Part shown: piece by piece, positions 13,318 to 24,390 of the stretch | Position numbering within the stretch: position 1 is the stretch's first letter | Layout of the letters: each line of letters opens with the position of its first letter | Assembly (NCBI GenBank): GCA_027405735.1 | Contig: JAPEHQ010000024.1 | Coordinates: forward strand, 248,001-312,000 | DNA: 64,000 nucleotides | Direction: 5' to 3' | From: Mucor racemosus | Taxonomy: Eukaryota > Mucoromycota > Mucoromycetes > Mucorales > Mucoraceae | Position numbers and translations under genes: made by a program | Notes under the pieces: generated by a model | The model's database searches: none | Told to the model about the DNA's origin: nothing | The model's input: the letters and a program-made list of their open reading frames with translations, nothing else

Positions 13318-13890
13318 GTAGCAATCGTTTTATTAGAGACTGATATTTTTATTTGACTTCATCCTAAGATCAATAGCATTATTTACTACTGTATTCGTGG
13401 ACGTATTTCTTGATTATCAGATCAAATCGAAAGCAATGATATCTATATCTACTCAATGAAAAGCTAGTAGAACAGGCTACAAACTCACGAAATGTTCCAG
13501 AAAAGTAATGAAATTTCAAATAATATAGAAACACGAAAAAAGGATAATCTGATGTCTTGCCTAGTACCTAAAAACCATAGTTTTGACTTTAGCTATGCTT
13601 GAAAACAAATCTTTTTATAACTGACAACCATCAGCTGAAATAGTAGGTTTTAAGCAAGGTTAATTTGTTTAAATTTTATGTGTGATAAAGTAATATTTAT
13701 AACCTTATATTTGGCTTGCATATAAATTTAAGCAGTAAATGTTATTTAATTTTATGCTCAAGCAAAAACCATTGTTGCTGTAAACATTATTATAGCTATA
13801 AACATATTTACAAATAATAATAATTGATAATCGTAAATATATTGGCTCTTGCATGTATTGCTCTACATCAACAACGTATTGCATTGTATT

Positions 13891-14316
13891 TAAGTATAAA
13901 AGACGAGCCGAGCCTAGGACGAGCTTGACCAAAGCTCGCCACAACGAGCCGAGCTTTTGATTTTTTTTAAAGCTCGTTTGAGGAGGACGAGCTTTTGACT
14001 TCGTTTCAAAAAGTTCAAATTTAAATAATAATTAGTAAATGGTATGACATTATTACTTTAGATAATTGCCAATTGACATTCATACGTTTGATTTACTTTA
14101 GATGTTTGTCACTGGAAAGGTAAAATAAAGCTCGCATTGAGATTATGAGTTTTAGTCGCTGCATAAAAAAGCTCGTTTGGGGTAAACGAGCTATAGTCAC
14201 GCGCAAAAAAAAGCTCGTCGAGGTTGAAAGAGCTTTTTTGTAAGCTCGTCTAACTTTAACGTGCCTTGAGAAAAGCTCGGCTGCATAAAAAAAGCTCGGC
14301 TCGTTTAATATCACTA
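13891..14316. mobile_element. hAT-like MITE with clustered AGCTCG motifs
   Basis: A 426-bp insert in repeat family A, absent from the matching position near 38265. It is flanked by the 8-bp duplication ATTGTATT (13883-13890, 14317-14324). The termini are imperfect inverted repeats. The left end starts TAAGTATAAAAGACGAGCCG. The right end, reverse-complemented, starts TTAGTGATATTAAACGAGCC. At least twelve AGCTCG or CGAGCT hexamers, mostly preceded by A-runs, are spread through it in both orientations, like the subterminal binding sites of hAT transposases. It has no coding capacity. Confidence 0.75.
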
Positions 14317-14473
14317 ATTGTATTATTGTCTATAATCTATATTAATAAAAGCAAAAATTGTAATTTAAAAACCCATTCCAGTAAAAAAATGCAATGGAAT
14401 TTTGAGAACGGCACGATGCTCATATACAAACCAATTTGTGCCCATACAATTAGCTAATTATGATACTCATGAT

Positions 14474-14916
14474 TGTTGTAAATGTATGTAATAAAGAAAG
14501 ATAAGTACGTGAGAATTTGTCAATCTTTATTAAATATAAAAAACGAGATGGGGAAATCAAATGAAGGGTGAATGTCTACTGCTATTTATATTTGATTTAA
14601 GGATTGCTTACATACCTGTCTAGAACAGTGTTCTCATACTAAGATTTAGTGTCAATCCTCACTTATGCTAATGTAATCATATTCAGATATAGATGATCAG
14701 TCTAAAGTCTTTAGTTGCTCTTGGCAACACTAATTATTAATATTCTTTACTTTCTATCTTTTATTGTAAGTCTAGATTATCAGAACTTAGCTTATGTGAT
14801 TATCAGGGTAATCATTTACAGTGTTTATATGACACATATGCTAAATATGTTAAGGCATAGTTTATTGTCATATTTAAACTACGATTTAAGGTACATTTAT
14901 ATATGCAAATACAACA
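14474..14916. mobile_element. Probable solo LTR (443 bp)
   Basis: Begins TGTTGTA and ends TACAACA (a perfect 7-bp terminal inversion), flanked by ATGAT and ATAAT, a 5-bp duplication with one mismatch. It interrupts family A relative to the matching site near 38400. No ORF of note. Confidence 0.7.
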
Positions 14917-15180
14917 ATAATCAGACTTTATTATTATGCACAAATAGGGATAATGATATGCTTATGGGCAATTCTACTATTATGCACACATAGGATTAAT
15001 GTCATGCACACTGACAGAATCTATAATTCTACAAATACAGGCGTAGTGTTATGCTCGTGTTCAGTTTCTTTTGTTATGCCCATGTGCATCTTGTTATCTT
15101 TTTGGCCATTATTTGGTGTGCGCAATAACTCATCAGGTTATAGTGTGCAGCCTATCTGGACACAACAAAATCATCTTATG

Positions 15181-15435
15181 AGAAACATTTCTATTTACCA
15201 TCAATAATTATTAGCAGATAATGTGAGATATTTCGCAAGCTTCAAACATCTCATAATTTTTTTTTCTTTAAAAAAATCAATCAAAAAAAGCATGACTAAG
15301 TTTTTTTGGAACTTAATCATTAGGGATTGTAGATATATTTATTGCTTGATTATCAATTTACAAAATAATATTAATTTCTATTTTAATTTTAATTCTTATT
15401 ATAATATTATAATTACATGATCATGAATGTCTCTC
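15181..15435. mobile_element. Possible small MITE (255 bp)
   Basis: Insert absent from the corresponding position near 38640 of repeat copy 2. The left end reads AGAAACATT. The reverse-complemented right end is similar (GAGAGACATT). TATG flanks both sides. The boundaries are tentative. Confidence 0.4.
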
Positions 15436-15612
15436 TATGCAATACAGGTCGGCTGTAGTGCTTTTATATATAAATCCTTTAAAATTGTAATTTTATGGAC
15501 TTTTTTTGAATCCGGTTGTATTTACGCTTTACTGAAAATAAGCCTTTGAATAATTAATAGCAATACAGTCGAATCTTAATATTTGTATGAAATTTCGATA
15601 CCTGCTGATGTT

Positions 15613-15768
15613 GTATCAGAATTACAACATTCGATATATAGAAGGTCTCCGACAAATTTAGCAAATCTTATCTATCCAGTAACTGATTCCTGTCAACCAG
15701 GAACTAATAACGAAACATAAAATGTTATATCCATACACATTAATAATAATATCTATTGTCACATCTAG
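15613..15768 (-). repeat. Inverted repeat partner of 21063-21195
   Basis: About 150 bp that recur in inverse orientation at 21063-21195, sharing words such as CCTGTCAACCAGGAACTAAT. Together the two copies bracket the A+T-rich transposase island and the gag remnant. The outer ends read TGTGACAATAG toward the island from the right copy. They may be LTR pieces or the ends of a composite element. Confidence 0.7.
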
Positions 15769-15892
15769 GCGTCTGGTCAGATTGAATTTATATTCTTTTT
15801 ATTTTTTATATCCTAAATTCAGACAGATAATCTCATTTTATCATTTAATGCATATTTAAATATTAATAATTGAAAAAGGTATACAATGATAA

Positions 15893-17653
15893 ATGAATGA
15901 CACAGAAGAAGAGAATATAAAAGAAAAGATTAATATAGAGATTAATAGATTAATAATTGATAAATGGTATTTTTATGAATCTAATTGGAAAATAATTAGT
16001 AAAAAATATAATCATAGAACTACTTTAAAATATATGAAAGATATAAATTTTATAAAAGATGTATTACTTAATCAATTAGGCTATATTCCTGTATTTTACT
16101 TTTTAAATATTTTATATGGGACACAAGAGTATCCAGGTCCATATCCTGAATTAGATAAAGGTCTTATTTTATTATATCATTTAGTTTGTGGTCTATCAGG
16201 GCAGAAAATGTCTCAATTTATGTGCTATGCTACTTTTTATGATTTATATAAAAAATTTTGGATAGACAATTATAAAAGAATCAATAAAATAATAAACACA
16301 GATTTGTTAAACTTATTTTCAAATTTAAAGATAAGATTATTATCTGCAAAACTATATAACCCAATAGGATTTAAGAATGTAACTTTAATTATGGATGGTC
16401 ATGACTCAAAAATAAAATACTACAATCCAGATACAGAAAGAATAAAATTACATTCTTATAAATTAAAAAAACCAGGTGTCAGAACTCAAATTGTTTGTGA
16501 TATGAATAAAATGATAATTTATATTTCAGACTCCGAAAAATGTGGTGAATCTAATGATGGTACAATGTTCTTAAAAATGAATCTCTATAATAAACTACAT
16601 ATTGGTGATTGTTTGGCTATGGATGGAGGTTATCCACTATTTATAAACCAATTTAAAGAAAATGGAATTAATCTTGGATATGAATTTAAAGATATGCATT
16701 TTATGTATCCAGTTAGAAAAGAAAAGGATAGTAAATTGAGTGTGAATGAATTACATTTTAACAGCGTATTTGGAAGCTTTAGATCCATAATAGAGAATGA
16801 ATTTAGTGTTATAGGAAGTAAATTTGAGAGGTTTAATAATAACAGAGCATCTGTACAGGTATCTGATATAAAACATTACAATATACAGTCGTGATTCGAT
16901 TTAGTGGACTCATAAATAACGGATTTTCGATTTAATGGACAGTTTGAAATCTCCCGTTTTTTTTTTAATAATTTTACTGCCTAAATCCAGTGAATCGATT
17001 CAGTGGATAGTGGACAATTTTGTTTCTACCAGTCCACTATATTAGTAAAATATAAATACTATTGGATAAAACTGTATTTAGCCGGCAATAGCTTGATCTG
17101 GTAGCCATGAAATTAGAAGAAATATGGAGAGTAACTAAATCACGTGCCTAATTTACCTCAGTTTTTTAATAAATTTCTTGTTATTCACTGTTCAATTCAG
17201 TTGCTCGAATATGAAAAGTTTTTATTAAAAATATTGTTTAATACTATAAACTAGTAACGCCTTTTTATTCTCATTTTTTGATCCAGTATTACGGAAAATG
17301 ATTTATTCGATTTAGTGGAAAATTCGATTTAGTGGACACTTTTCTCCCTCCCAACGATTCCACTAAATCGAATCACGACTGTACAATTTAAATTATCTTG
17401 TTTACTGAAAAATATTTGGCAAATGGTTAAAGATTATAATATAGAAGAATTACCGCATCATAAGCTTTGGTATAGTGATGGCTTTGAGTTTCCTATAAAA
17501 GAAAGTAAGATACAAATTGCATTTAATGATGAGATTAAGATAAATAAAAATCGGATGTATCCCAAAGGAACTCTCAGGTTTATATTTAAAGCTCCGAAAT
17601 CGTTTAGTTTTTTATTTTTACGTAAAATTGAATTTTGTTTATATTTAAAATAA
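15893..17653 (+). pseudogene. DDE superfamily endonuclease-type transposase (DDE_Tnp_4-like), split by a MITE
   Basis: Transposase ORF of very A+T-rich codon use (Lys, Asn and Ile heavy). The catalytic pattern resembles the DDE_Tnp_4/Harbinger superfamily: Asp168 in LIMDGHDSK, Asp244 in CLAMDGGYP and Glu301 in SIIENEFSVIGSKFERF. The reading frame is open from ATG 15893 to 16885. There a 496-bp TA-flanked element (16886-17381) is inserted, and the same frame resumes at 17384 as QFKLSCLLKNIW, then HHKLWYSDGFEFP, to about 17653. Element plus one TA copy is 498 bp, a multiple of three, so the original ORF was uninterrupted. No nuclease-partner gene (Myb/SANT type) was seen. The family assignment rests on spacing of the acidic residues. 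Confidence 0.7.
16886..17381. mobile_element. TA-flanked MITE (pogo/mariner-like) inside the transposase
   Basis: A 496-bp element with perfect terminal inverted repeats of about 23 bp starting CAGTCGTGATTCGATTTAGT, flanked by TA at 16884-16885 and 17382-17383. Short variants of CGATTTAGTGGAC recur internally near both ends. It has no ORF. The CAGT start and TA target duplication match Tc1/mariner-pogo mobilisation. An autonomous partner with these ends is not in the window; the pogo element at 33811 has a different terminus. Confidence 0.88.
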
Positions 17654-17681
17654 AACTCAAAAAGGTTTTCATAAAAATAAT

Positions 17682-18562
17682 ATGTTTATAGAACCATATA
17701 AATCTTTGAAAAAAATGTTTGACGATGAGAAAGAGGCACTATTATATTTAATTAATAATGATTATGTTAATAAATATATAAATTGTGATAAATGTGATCA
17801 TAAAACCAAATTAAATTTAAATAAAAAGTTATATGTTTGTAAATATTATAAATGTAGAAAAGCATTATCTCCATTAAAAGGTACAATTTTCAATAATTTA
17901 ACTTTACCATTAAATATTCAACTACACATATTATATCTTTTTCTTGGGAAAGCGCCTTCTTCCTTTATAGCATCAAGTTTGCAAATTAGTAAAAACACAG
18001 TATCATCATACAATAAAATATTTAGAAAATACATAAAAATAAACAACTATTAGGTAACAAAAATATTAAAATTGGAGGTAGAAATAAAATTGTAGAAATA
18101 GATGAAAGTAAAATTGCAAAAAGAAAATATAACAAGGGGCATAAAGTAGAAGGTGCTTGGGTCATTGGTGGTATCGAAAAAAGTATATTGAAAAATAAAA
18201 TAAAAAATGAAAACAAAAAAATGTTCTTATTACCTATTGCAGAAAGAAACATTGATAATATAGACTTAATTATAAAAAGATATGTAAAAAAAGGTACGAC
18301 AATATATACAGATTTATGGAAAGGATATAATAATTTAAAGAATATAGGTTATAAACATATGACTGTAAATCATTCTAAAAATTTTAAAGATCCAGTGACA
18401 GGTGTACATACTAATACTATTGAAGGAACATGGAATGGTCTTAAGCAAAGTATTATTCCACGAAATAGAAATAAAAAAGATATAGCATTGTACTTAAAAG
18501 AGTATCAATGGCGTAAGAAAAATAGAGAATATGATATATGGAGAAAGTTTTTAAAGGATTAA
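17682..18562 (+). pseudogene. IS1595/ISXO2-like (Merlin-type) transposase, frameshifted
   Basis: The N-terminal part has a zinc ribbon (CDKCDHKT, then CKYYKCRKA), followed by a helix-turn-helix (SSFIASSLQISKNTVSSYNK). After one apparent base loss near 18050, the second half continues with GGRNKIVEIDESK (first Asp), TTIYTDLWKGYN (second Asp), and HTNTIEGTWNGLK (Asn-x-x-Glu, third acidic residue), ending at 18562. This order is the IS1595/Merlin architecture. Without the frameshift the protein would be about 290 residues. Codon use is as A+T-rich as in the adjacent DDE gene and unlike the cellular genes. It starts 29 nt after the preceding ORF ends. Confidence 0.8.
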
Positions 18563-18829
18563 TTTTAAATAGAATGAAAAATTGAATTTTATATTTATAG
18601 AAAAAGATGATAGATAAAAGAATAATCAATTTATATATGAAATGCATTTCTGATATTCATTATTCTTATTATGAAGACCTGACTATGTCAATAAACTAGT
18701 CTATTTAATACACAAGGATTATATATTTATACCTAAGAGAGCTGGATAATATATTATGAGTGTGATTAAATATTTTGCGCATCAAAATAATAACAAAAAA
18801 ATTGAAAAAGCAATAATATAAAAAACAAT

Positions 18830-19129
18830 ATGGAAGATATATTTCAAATGATAGTAAATGATAAATATAAATACAATATTAAACGAAGTATATTTATAAA
18901 AGATATGAAAAAATATGATTTGGCAGAATATAAAATAAAACAAAAGGATGGGTGCTATGAAATTTATATGAAAAAAAATGGTTCAAATAAAAGATTAAGA
19001 AAGGTATATGAATTTAAAACATACAATAAAGATAAAAATAAAGACAAAAAAAGGAAAATATTAGACAATAATAAAAATGATATGATAATTGATGAAATAG
19101 CACCCATCATGAAAAAACTAAAATTATAA
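18830..19129 (+). CDS. Unknown Lys-rich small protein in the A+T-rich island
   Basis: An open frame of 99 codons from ATG 18830, with A-rich sequence before the start. Composition is dominated by Lys, Asn, Asp, Ile and Tyr, with a basic C-terminal half (NKDKNKDKKRKIL). No family recognised. It shares the codon style of the two transposases just upstream, so it probably belongs to the same mobile unit. It could be a chance ORF in A+T-rich DNA. Confidence 0.35.
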   Translation: MEDIFQMIVNDKYKYNIKRSIFIKDMKKYDLAEYKIKQKDGCYEIYMKKNGSNKRLRKVYEFKTYNKDKNKDKKRKILDNNKNDMIIDEIAPIMKKLKL

Positions 19130-19266
19130 ATAAAAATTAAATGTAAAACTGTTTTATTTTAAATAAATTTTATTATATTCTAGTGTAAACCAAACCTGAG
19201 ACCTCGTTTGATAATGACCCTAAAAATCTAATTGAAATAAGTACGTTACAAAATAAATTATTAAAT

Positions 19267-19395
19267 ATGAGCCTTGATGAATTAGAAGTCGATTCTATCA
19301 ATTTTGACGAAGATGAAATTATGGAAGAAGAAGTTTCATTAAAGCATAAAAGAGTTAAAAAAAGTATTGTATATATTGAAAAGCCTGATAGATAA
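19267..19395 (+). other. Short acidic ORF fragment
   Basis: 42 codons from ATG 19267 to TAA 19393-19395, containing SINFDEDEIMEEEVS and then a basic KHKRVKKSIVYIEK. The same frame is open upstream to about 19205, so this may be the tail of a broken gene of the island. Function unknown. Confidence 0.25.
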
Positions 19396-19839
19396 AGGAA
19401 TTAATAAAATAAATATAATAGAAGTATAAGGCGTACTATTCCCTAGCAATTATCACGTGATCATATTTATACCATATAATAATTTTTTTTTATGTAATTT
19501 TATTTTCGTTTTTTTTTCGTTTTGTAACAATAAGGTAATATACAAGTACAACTCATAATACTAATTCCAGGTCTATTAGGTAATTAATACAATCATCACT
19601 GACTTATAGTAATAGTTTATTGACTTATTACAGGTCATATTCTCTACCATGCAACGTATTACATAATTCTCTTGAAAGTACATATAAAAAGTTTACACTC
19701 ACCATGATTGATTTCTTTAATATATCAATTTTATATTATATCCAAATTCAATTTTTCTAAAATAAGAATTTAAAGTATAATTAGATATAAAACAGCTATA
19801 TATAATTAATTAATTATTCTTCATTTATAATTAACCTCC

Positions 19840-19975
19840 CTAATGGATCCCTGTCCATTAGATTCTATCACACAATTCCAATAACTATATAAACCCATAT
19901 TTAATTCATTCTAATAAATGGTACTTTTTACGTTGATTTAATTTACAAAGTCTCGATAAATCATTTTTTAAAACC
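19840..19975 (-). repeat. Left inverted repeat flanking the gag remnant
   Basis: About 135 bp repeated in inverse orientation at 20932-21062, with common words such as TGGTACTTTTTACGTTGATT. The outer end contains a palindrome, CTAATGGATCCCTGTCCATTAG-like, at 19849-19870. LTRs would be direct repeats, so this inverted arrangement is unusual. Confidence 0.8.
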
Positions 19976-19996
19976 TCATTTTAATCGTTTATTATA

Positions 19997-20940
19997 ATGC
20001 CAAGAAATTCTACAAGATCCTCTTTTGCTGTTCCTGAAGTTGATGCCAATCCCATTGAAGTCGAGGTTATCGATGAGGCAACCATGCAAGAAGGTGAAAT
20101 GTCTGCGTCTGGTACCGAGAAATCAACTCCTATGGATGTTGATTCTAATGAAGCATCTGCTAACAGCAAGCAGAGTAAGTCTTCATTTTCATCATCAGAA
20201 GAGGAAAAGAGCGATAGAAGTTCTTCGTTGAATATCAACAGTGACAAACGTTTGAAGTTGATCAAAATGATCGATCAACTAAAATTAGAAGTATTCCATG
20301 CTACAATGAAGGGAATAACTAGACAAGAAGGGTCTTCTATAAAAGCTAGTAGAACTTTGAGTGCTGCTACCAGAAAGCTTGAAATAGCGCAAAACAGTTT
20401 TACATTACTGTTCCCGCAAGAAAATACGATGGTTCCAGCTGAAACACCATGTTTCCAATGGAAGGGACATGTTTTTAATCGAAGAAAACCTATTTTTTGA
20501 ACATAGAAGATTGTTTGCACCATTTTGAAAGAGTTTCAGAAGCACACAGATTAAGTGTGAACGATAATTGGCAACGTTTGGTCCCAGCTCGTCTCTCTAC
20601 TGGTATGGCGAGATGGTATGCTACTCTTATGGAGAGCAAAGAATTTACCTCCTAGTCTGATTTTAAAATAGCAATTGTAAGCAAGTACCGTCGTACCCAA
20701 GCTGATATAACAGAAGAAGCCAGAGAAAAATTAGAGAAAATTCTCTACAAGAAGACTGATTCATTCAAAGGTTCTATGGAAGAATTCCAAGAATTAAAAG
20801 TTGCCGCAGATATTAAAGACGAGGATTGGCTAATCAGATATCTGTTCAAAGCGTTACCTGAAGAACTTGTAAAAGCTACCAAATTTTATCTCAATTTAAA
20901 TACAGACAAACAAGAAGTCAATATCGATTTTAAAACATGA
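19997..20940 (+). pseudogene. LTR-retrotransposon gag-like gene, broken
   Basis: From ATG 19997 the frame gives an acidic Ser-rich N-terminus and a helical segment up to a frameshift near 20498, where the frame closes at FQWKGHVFNRRKPIF. The protein continues in another frame with IEDCLHHFERVSEA and LVPARLSTGMARWYATLM. A TAG follows where Trp would be expected (about 20654). It resumes as SDFKIAIVSKYRR, DSFKGSMEEFQELKVAA and WLIRYLFKALPEELV, ending at 20940. The order matches retrotransposon gag capsid. No zinc knuckle, protease, reverse transcriptase or integrase is present before the flanking inverted repeat. The N-terminal codon use is more balanced than in the island to its left. It is non-functional as it stands. 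Confidence 0.65.
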
Positions 20941-21062
20941 TTTATCGAGACTTTGTAAATTAAATCAACGTAAAAAGTACCATTTATTAGAATGAATTAA
21001 ATATGGGTTTATATAGTTATTGGAATTGTGTGATAGAATCTAATGGACAGGGATCCATTAGA
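20932..21062 (+). repeat. Right inverted repeat flanking the gag remnant
   Basis: Inverse copy of 19840-19975, starting at the TTTATCGAGACTTTG just after the gag stop and ending in the GGACAGGGATCCATTAG palindrome. Confidence 0.8.
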
Positions 21063-21195
21063 TGTGACAATAGATATTATTATTAATGTGTATGGATATA
21101 ACATTTTATGTTTCGTTATTAGTTCCTGGTTGACAGGAATCAGTTACTGGATAGATAAGATCTTCTATATATCAAATGTTGTAATTCTGATAGAT
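21063..21195 (+). repeat. Inverted repeat partner of 15613-15768
   Basis: Starts TGTGACAATAG and runs for about 130 bp as the reverse complement of 15613-15768. It abuts directly on the inverted repeat that closes the gag unit. Confidence 0.7.
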
Positions 21196-21391
21196 CACCT
21201 GCATTTTATAGCTGTTTGGAATATTTAAACAACCGCGTCCGGGCTGTCCGGTAATTTTTTTTAAAAATTTAAAGCTTGGAAATATCATTAGATGGCAGCT
21301 TCAGGAGATTGTTCGACTTTTTTTTTGGAAGAGTGACCATTGGCAAAAATATGAATCATATACTACGTTGTATGCCACCAAGTAACATACA

Positions 21392-21896
21392 GTATGTTAT
21401 CACCTTTTACAGTATCAATACATCTTACAATCTATTGACTACGACATGTATTGAAGTGCAAAGTCTTGATATTGAATGTAAAAAACTCCTAGCGTGCTAC
21501 GTTTAATCCAGTAACTACCAAGAACGCTTGGACTTCAATTATAACACCGTATTATTTTATCCCAGCAGTTAATCAACCAAGTAGCTATCAAATCAACATC
21601 CAAGCACAATTAGCACAGAATTGAACGAGACAACTCACAACCTCTGCAAGAACGGTTAAATTATGATTAATCCATTTCAATCCATAGATTACTATTAAAC
21701 AGATGTAATGGTTTAATAGTGCCTTAAATTACATCTCAGGTTCTCAATGTCAAATCAATATAAAAGGCCATACTTTTATATTTAAATAAACAATATCTTG
21801 TTTTTATTATACAGTTGAAGAACTGATCCATTACTCATTCTTTTTTAATTGTATTCTTTTTTAAGTATTATCTATGAAACCTGAAAATATACGACA
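21392..21896 (+). mobile_element. LTR-like repeat, copy 1
   Basis: About 500 bp, paralogous to 61526-62035. Starts TGTTATCACC and ends near ACGACA. It contains TATAAAAGG at about 21765 and AATAAAC at about 21785, which looks like an LTR promoter and polyadenylation pair. No clear target duplication, so the ends are tentative. Confidence 0.55.
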
Positions 21897-22658
21897 GCTG
21901 ATCCTTTTTCCCATCAGCTTTTAAAACCAAGAAAATCAAATTACTGAATTGGTAATTTAAATTAGACATTTAATACAGTATAATACCACAATGATCCATC
22001 TAATCGATGGATTATTTCTTTACTTTATACCTTGAATAAACTTAGAAGAGTTATAATTGTAATTCCCTTCGCTTTTTTTATAATTACTATCTTATTGTAG
22101 CACGATTGATACAAAATAGGTTAAACAAGTACTCGTTTTCATTTCTCCATTTTCACAACAACTCGAGGAGGCTGAAGCTTTTGTAGTTCTGTGAATTAGC
22201 ACTAGACGTACGTATCATTGCAACGGGAGCTTATTAAGACATGTATTCGGAAAAAGCTGGTGATCTTACTGATGTTAATGGGTGTAAATAGTAGCTAATC
22301 AATTTTTTGTTCGAATTTACCGAATGCACAATGATCCACGTAAGCTGATATCTGATATACCTGTAGTATCTACCCATTCCTATACTCCGGTAAAGTGGTA
22401 GCTTACTTAGATTATTATTTAAAAAGAATGTATTTTTAATTGTTTTTATTAAAGGTATGCAGCAAATTATAGGTGTATCTTGGTATTGATTTCCTCGACA
22501 CCACGTAATAGGCTGTGGAAGTTACCCTTTGAGGTCATCGTTGTTATGTCAATATCATATCCTAGGTCGCACATTCAAGGTCGCAGTCAATATTCGGTAT
22601 TATAGTAAATCAACAGGTGTACACGTTGATTTACATGCGTCTTAGTAAATTAGTGTAA

Positions 22659-22786
22659 TGTTCTTAGATAGTAATTCTGTGTAATAGTTATAATGAAAAG
22701 TATATAAATACATCCTCTGGATGTATTATTAATAAAAAGTGTAATATTTTGGCAAGATTATTTCTTAAGACCGTTTTGACATTTCA
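22659..22786. mobile_element. Short LTR- or SINE-like repeat, copy 1
   Basis: About 128 bp matching 35801-35927. Starts TGTTCTTAGATAG, ends GACATTTCA, with a small ACATCCTCTGGATGT palindrome in the middle and AATAAAAAGTG after it. Confidence 0.5.
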
Positions 22787-23038
22787 ATCGTGTCCAAGAT
22801 GGGTACCTACTCTCATGTAAAATTTGAAATTAATAGGGTTATTGAAATCCATTGAGATGAAGTTTTTGTTGTCAATTTTTACGACTGCAGGAAGATAGGT
22901 TTCAGATGAGTTTTAAATGGTTCTTAAATTATTTTGCTTGATATTAAGTTGAATCACGTAATATCTTTAAAGGAGATATACATTACATCCTCAGTCTATA
23001 AGCCATTGATATCTGTCGGAAAAAATAAATATCAATTG

Positions 23039-24390
23039 CAGAATATAAGTGCACTGGCCAAATGTTGACCAAAATTGATGACCAATATTTACGTAAAATA
23101 TATTGTAAAACATTGAGCGCCTAAATTAAGGGGTTGGTTTTTTTTGTACTCACAAGGTAGATACGACTCAATGCTACTCGTAATTATTTGTTTTAGCAAA
23201 AAATATAGATTTTTCGTGGAGATAATTAAAATAATAGTTCATATTACAGCTTGACCCGATAGTAACTGGGTTTCAAAATCGATCTGATGACAAATCGACC
23301 CGAAAGTGATCAAAAAAACAAAATTGTTTAATGGCTCATGAACTGCAAAGTAAGTTGAAATAGCATATTAAATGACTTTTATACAGTTTTAAATTCTGCA
23401 TTCATCGAAACAAAATTCAAAAGAATGTTTCACGTAAAATGTTGCGCAAAATGCAGTGGAATTTTGGAAGTTTTTTGAAGATACAGTACACTTTTTATAA
23501 GCATACGTTAAATTTAAGTAATGGAAAGAATGCACTACAAATTTATTTAACCACTGATTTATTGTTGAACCTTTTAGCAAAATTTGCCTTAGAGAAAACA
23601 AGATTTTTGTCGGTTTTTCTTTCAAATTCAGAATTTGGGATGAGGGTCTACAAGGGAAAAATGAAACTAGAAACGGAAGTATCTCTTTGCACACATTTTT
23701 AATAATATCTCCACGAAAAATCAGTATTTCAAAAGAAATTAAACTGGATTCAAAAGAACTTCACGAGCTGGAAGACATGAGTGTAAAAAAAAAGCGTTCC
23801 TCAATTTAACAAATATTTTGAAATCGACTACAAAAATACCAAAAAAAAAAAAAAAAATGAAAAAAAAATAAAAGAGCTCATAATTTTTTATACTAAAATA
23901 TGTTATAGAGTACGTCGAAAAAAGTAAGTTTTATTATTAGAAAGTGTTGGTATAGCTTAATTTTGTGTAGAGATATGAAGCCTCAAAGTTTTTAATTTTT
24001 ATCATTGAAATACGTGTAAAAATTTGAAACATTAGCACTGGAAAATTAATAACAACTGCAAAAAATAGAATATTTTTAGATACTTATTTTTGGATGAAAG
24101 CTCAACATCTCAGGTACATTTACATGTAATTTTTTTATAGTATTATTTAGTGAAAAAGAAAAGTCGAGCAGAGATGAAAAGTAAGACCCAATTTCCAAGG
24201 AAATAGCAATACATTTTATCTATTTTTGAGTCTTTCGAAAGAGATAAAATAATTTTAGGAGCAGCTAGCATAATACAACTAATGCTCAGCTATTCAAAAA
24301 ATTTAAAGATATATGCCATTACGGCGAGAACTCACTTGAATCTATATTCATCGAGAACGAGTTTATTTACTGCCGTTAGAAGGTGTAAAT
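23039..24390 (+). repeat. Repeat family B, copy 2
   Basis: Direct copy of 945-2255 and inverse of 31655-33096. It shares an extended right end (about 24260-24390) with the 31655 copy but not with the other two, so two subfamilies are present. The ORF at 24282 starts inside this end and is not conserved. Confidence 0.7.

Larger units (their letters stand above)
11040..15470 (+). repeat. Repeat family A, copy 1 (inflated by nested insertions)
   Basis: Dispersed repeat, nearly collinear with copy 2 at 36405-38680 and with the arms of the inverted repeat at 60449-63727. Comparing copies shows that this one has grown from about 2.3 to 4.4 kb through separate insertions: 12835-13317, 13891-14316, 14474-14916, 15181-15435 and one near 12370-12625. 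The repeat carries a dynein intermediate-chain exon (11476-11676). A shared landmark around 12290-12340 reads TGTCCGCTACAAAGTCTG. No transposase ORF of its own was seen, so the element that mobilised it is unknown. Confidence 0.75.

Noticed and set aside
14715..14993. 92-codon hydrophobic frame
   Set aside because: Spans the solo LTR and family-A boundary, so it is a composite of unrelated DNA.
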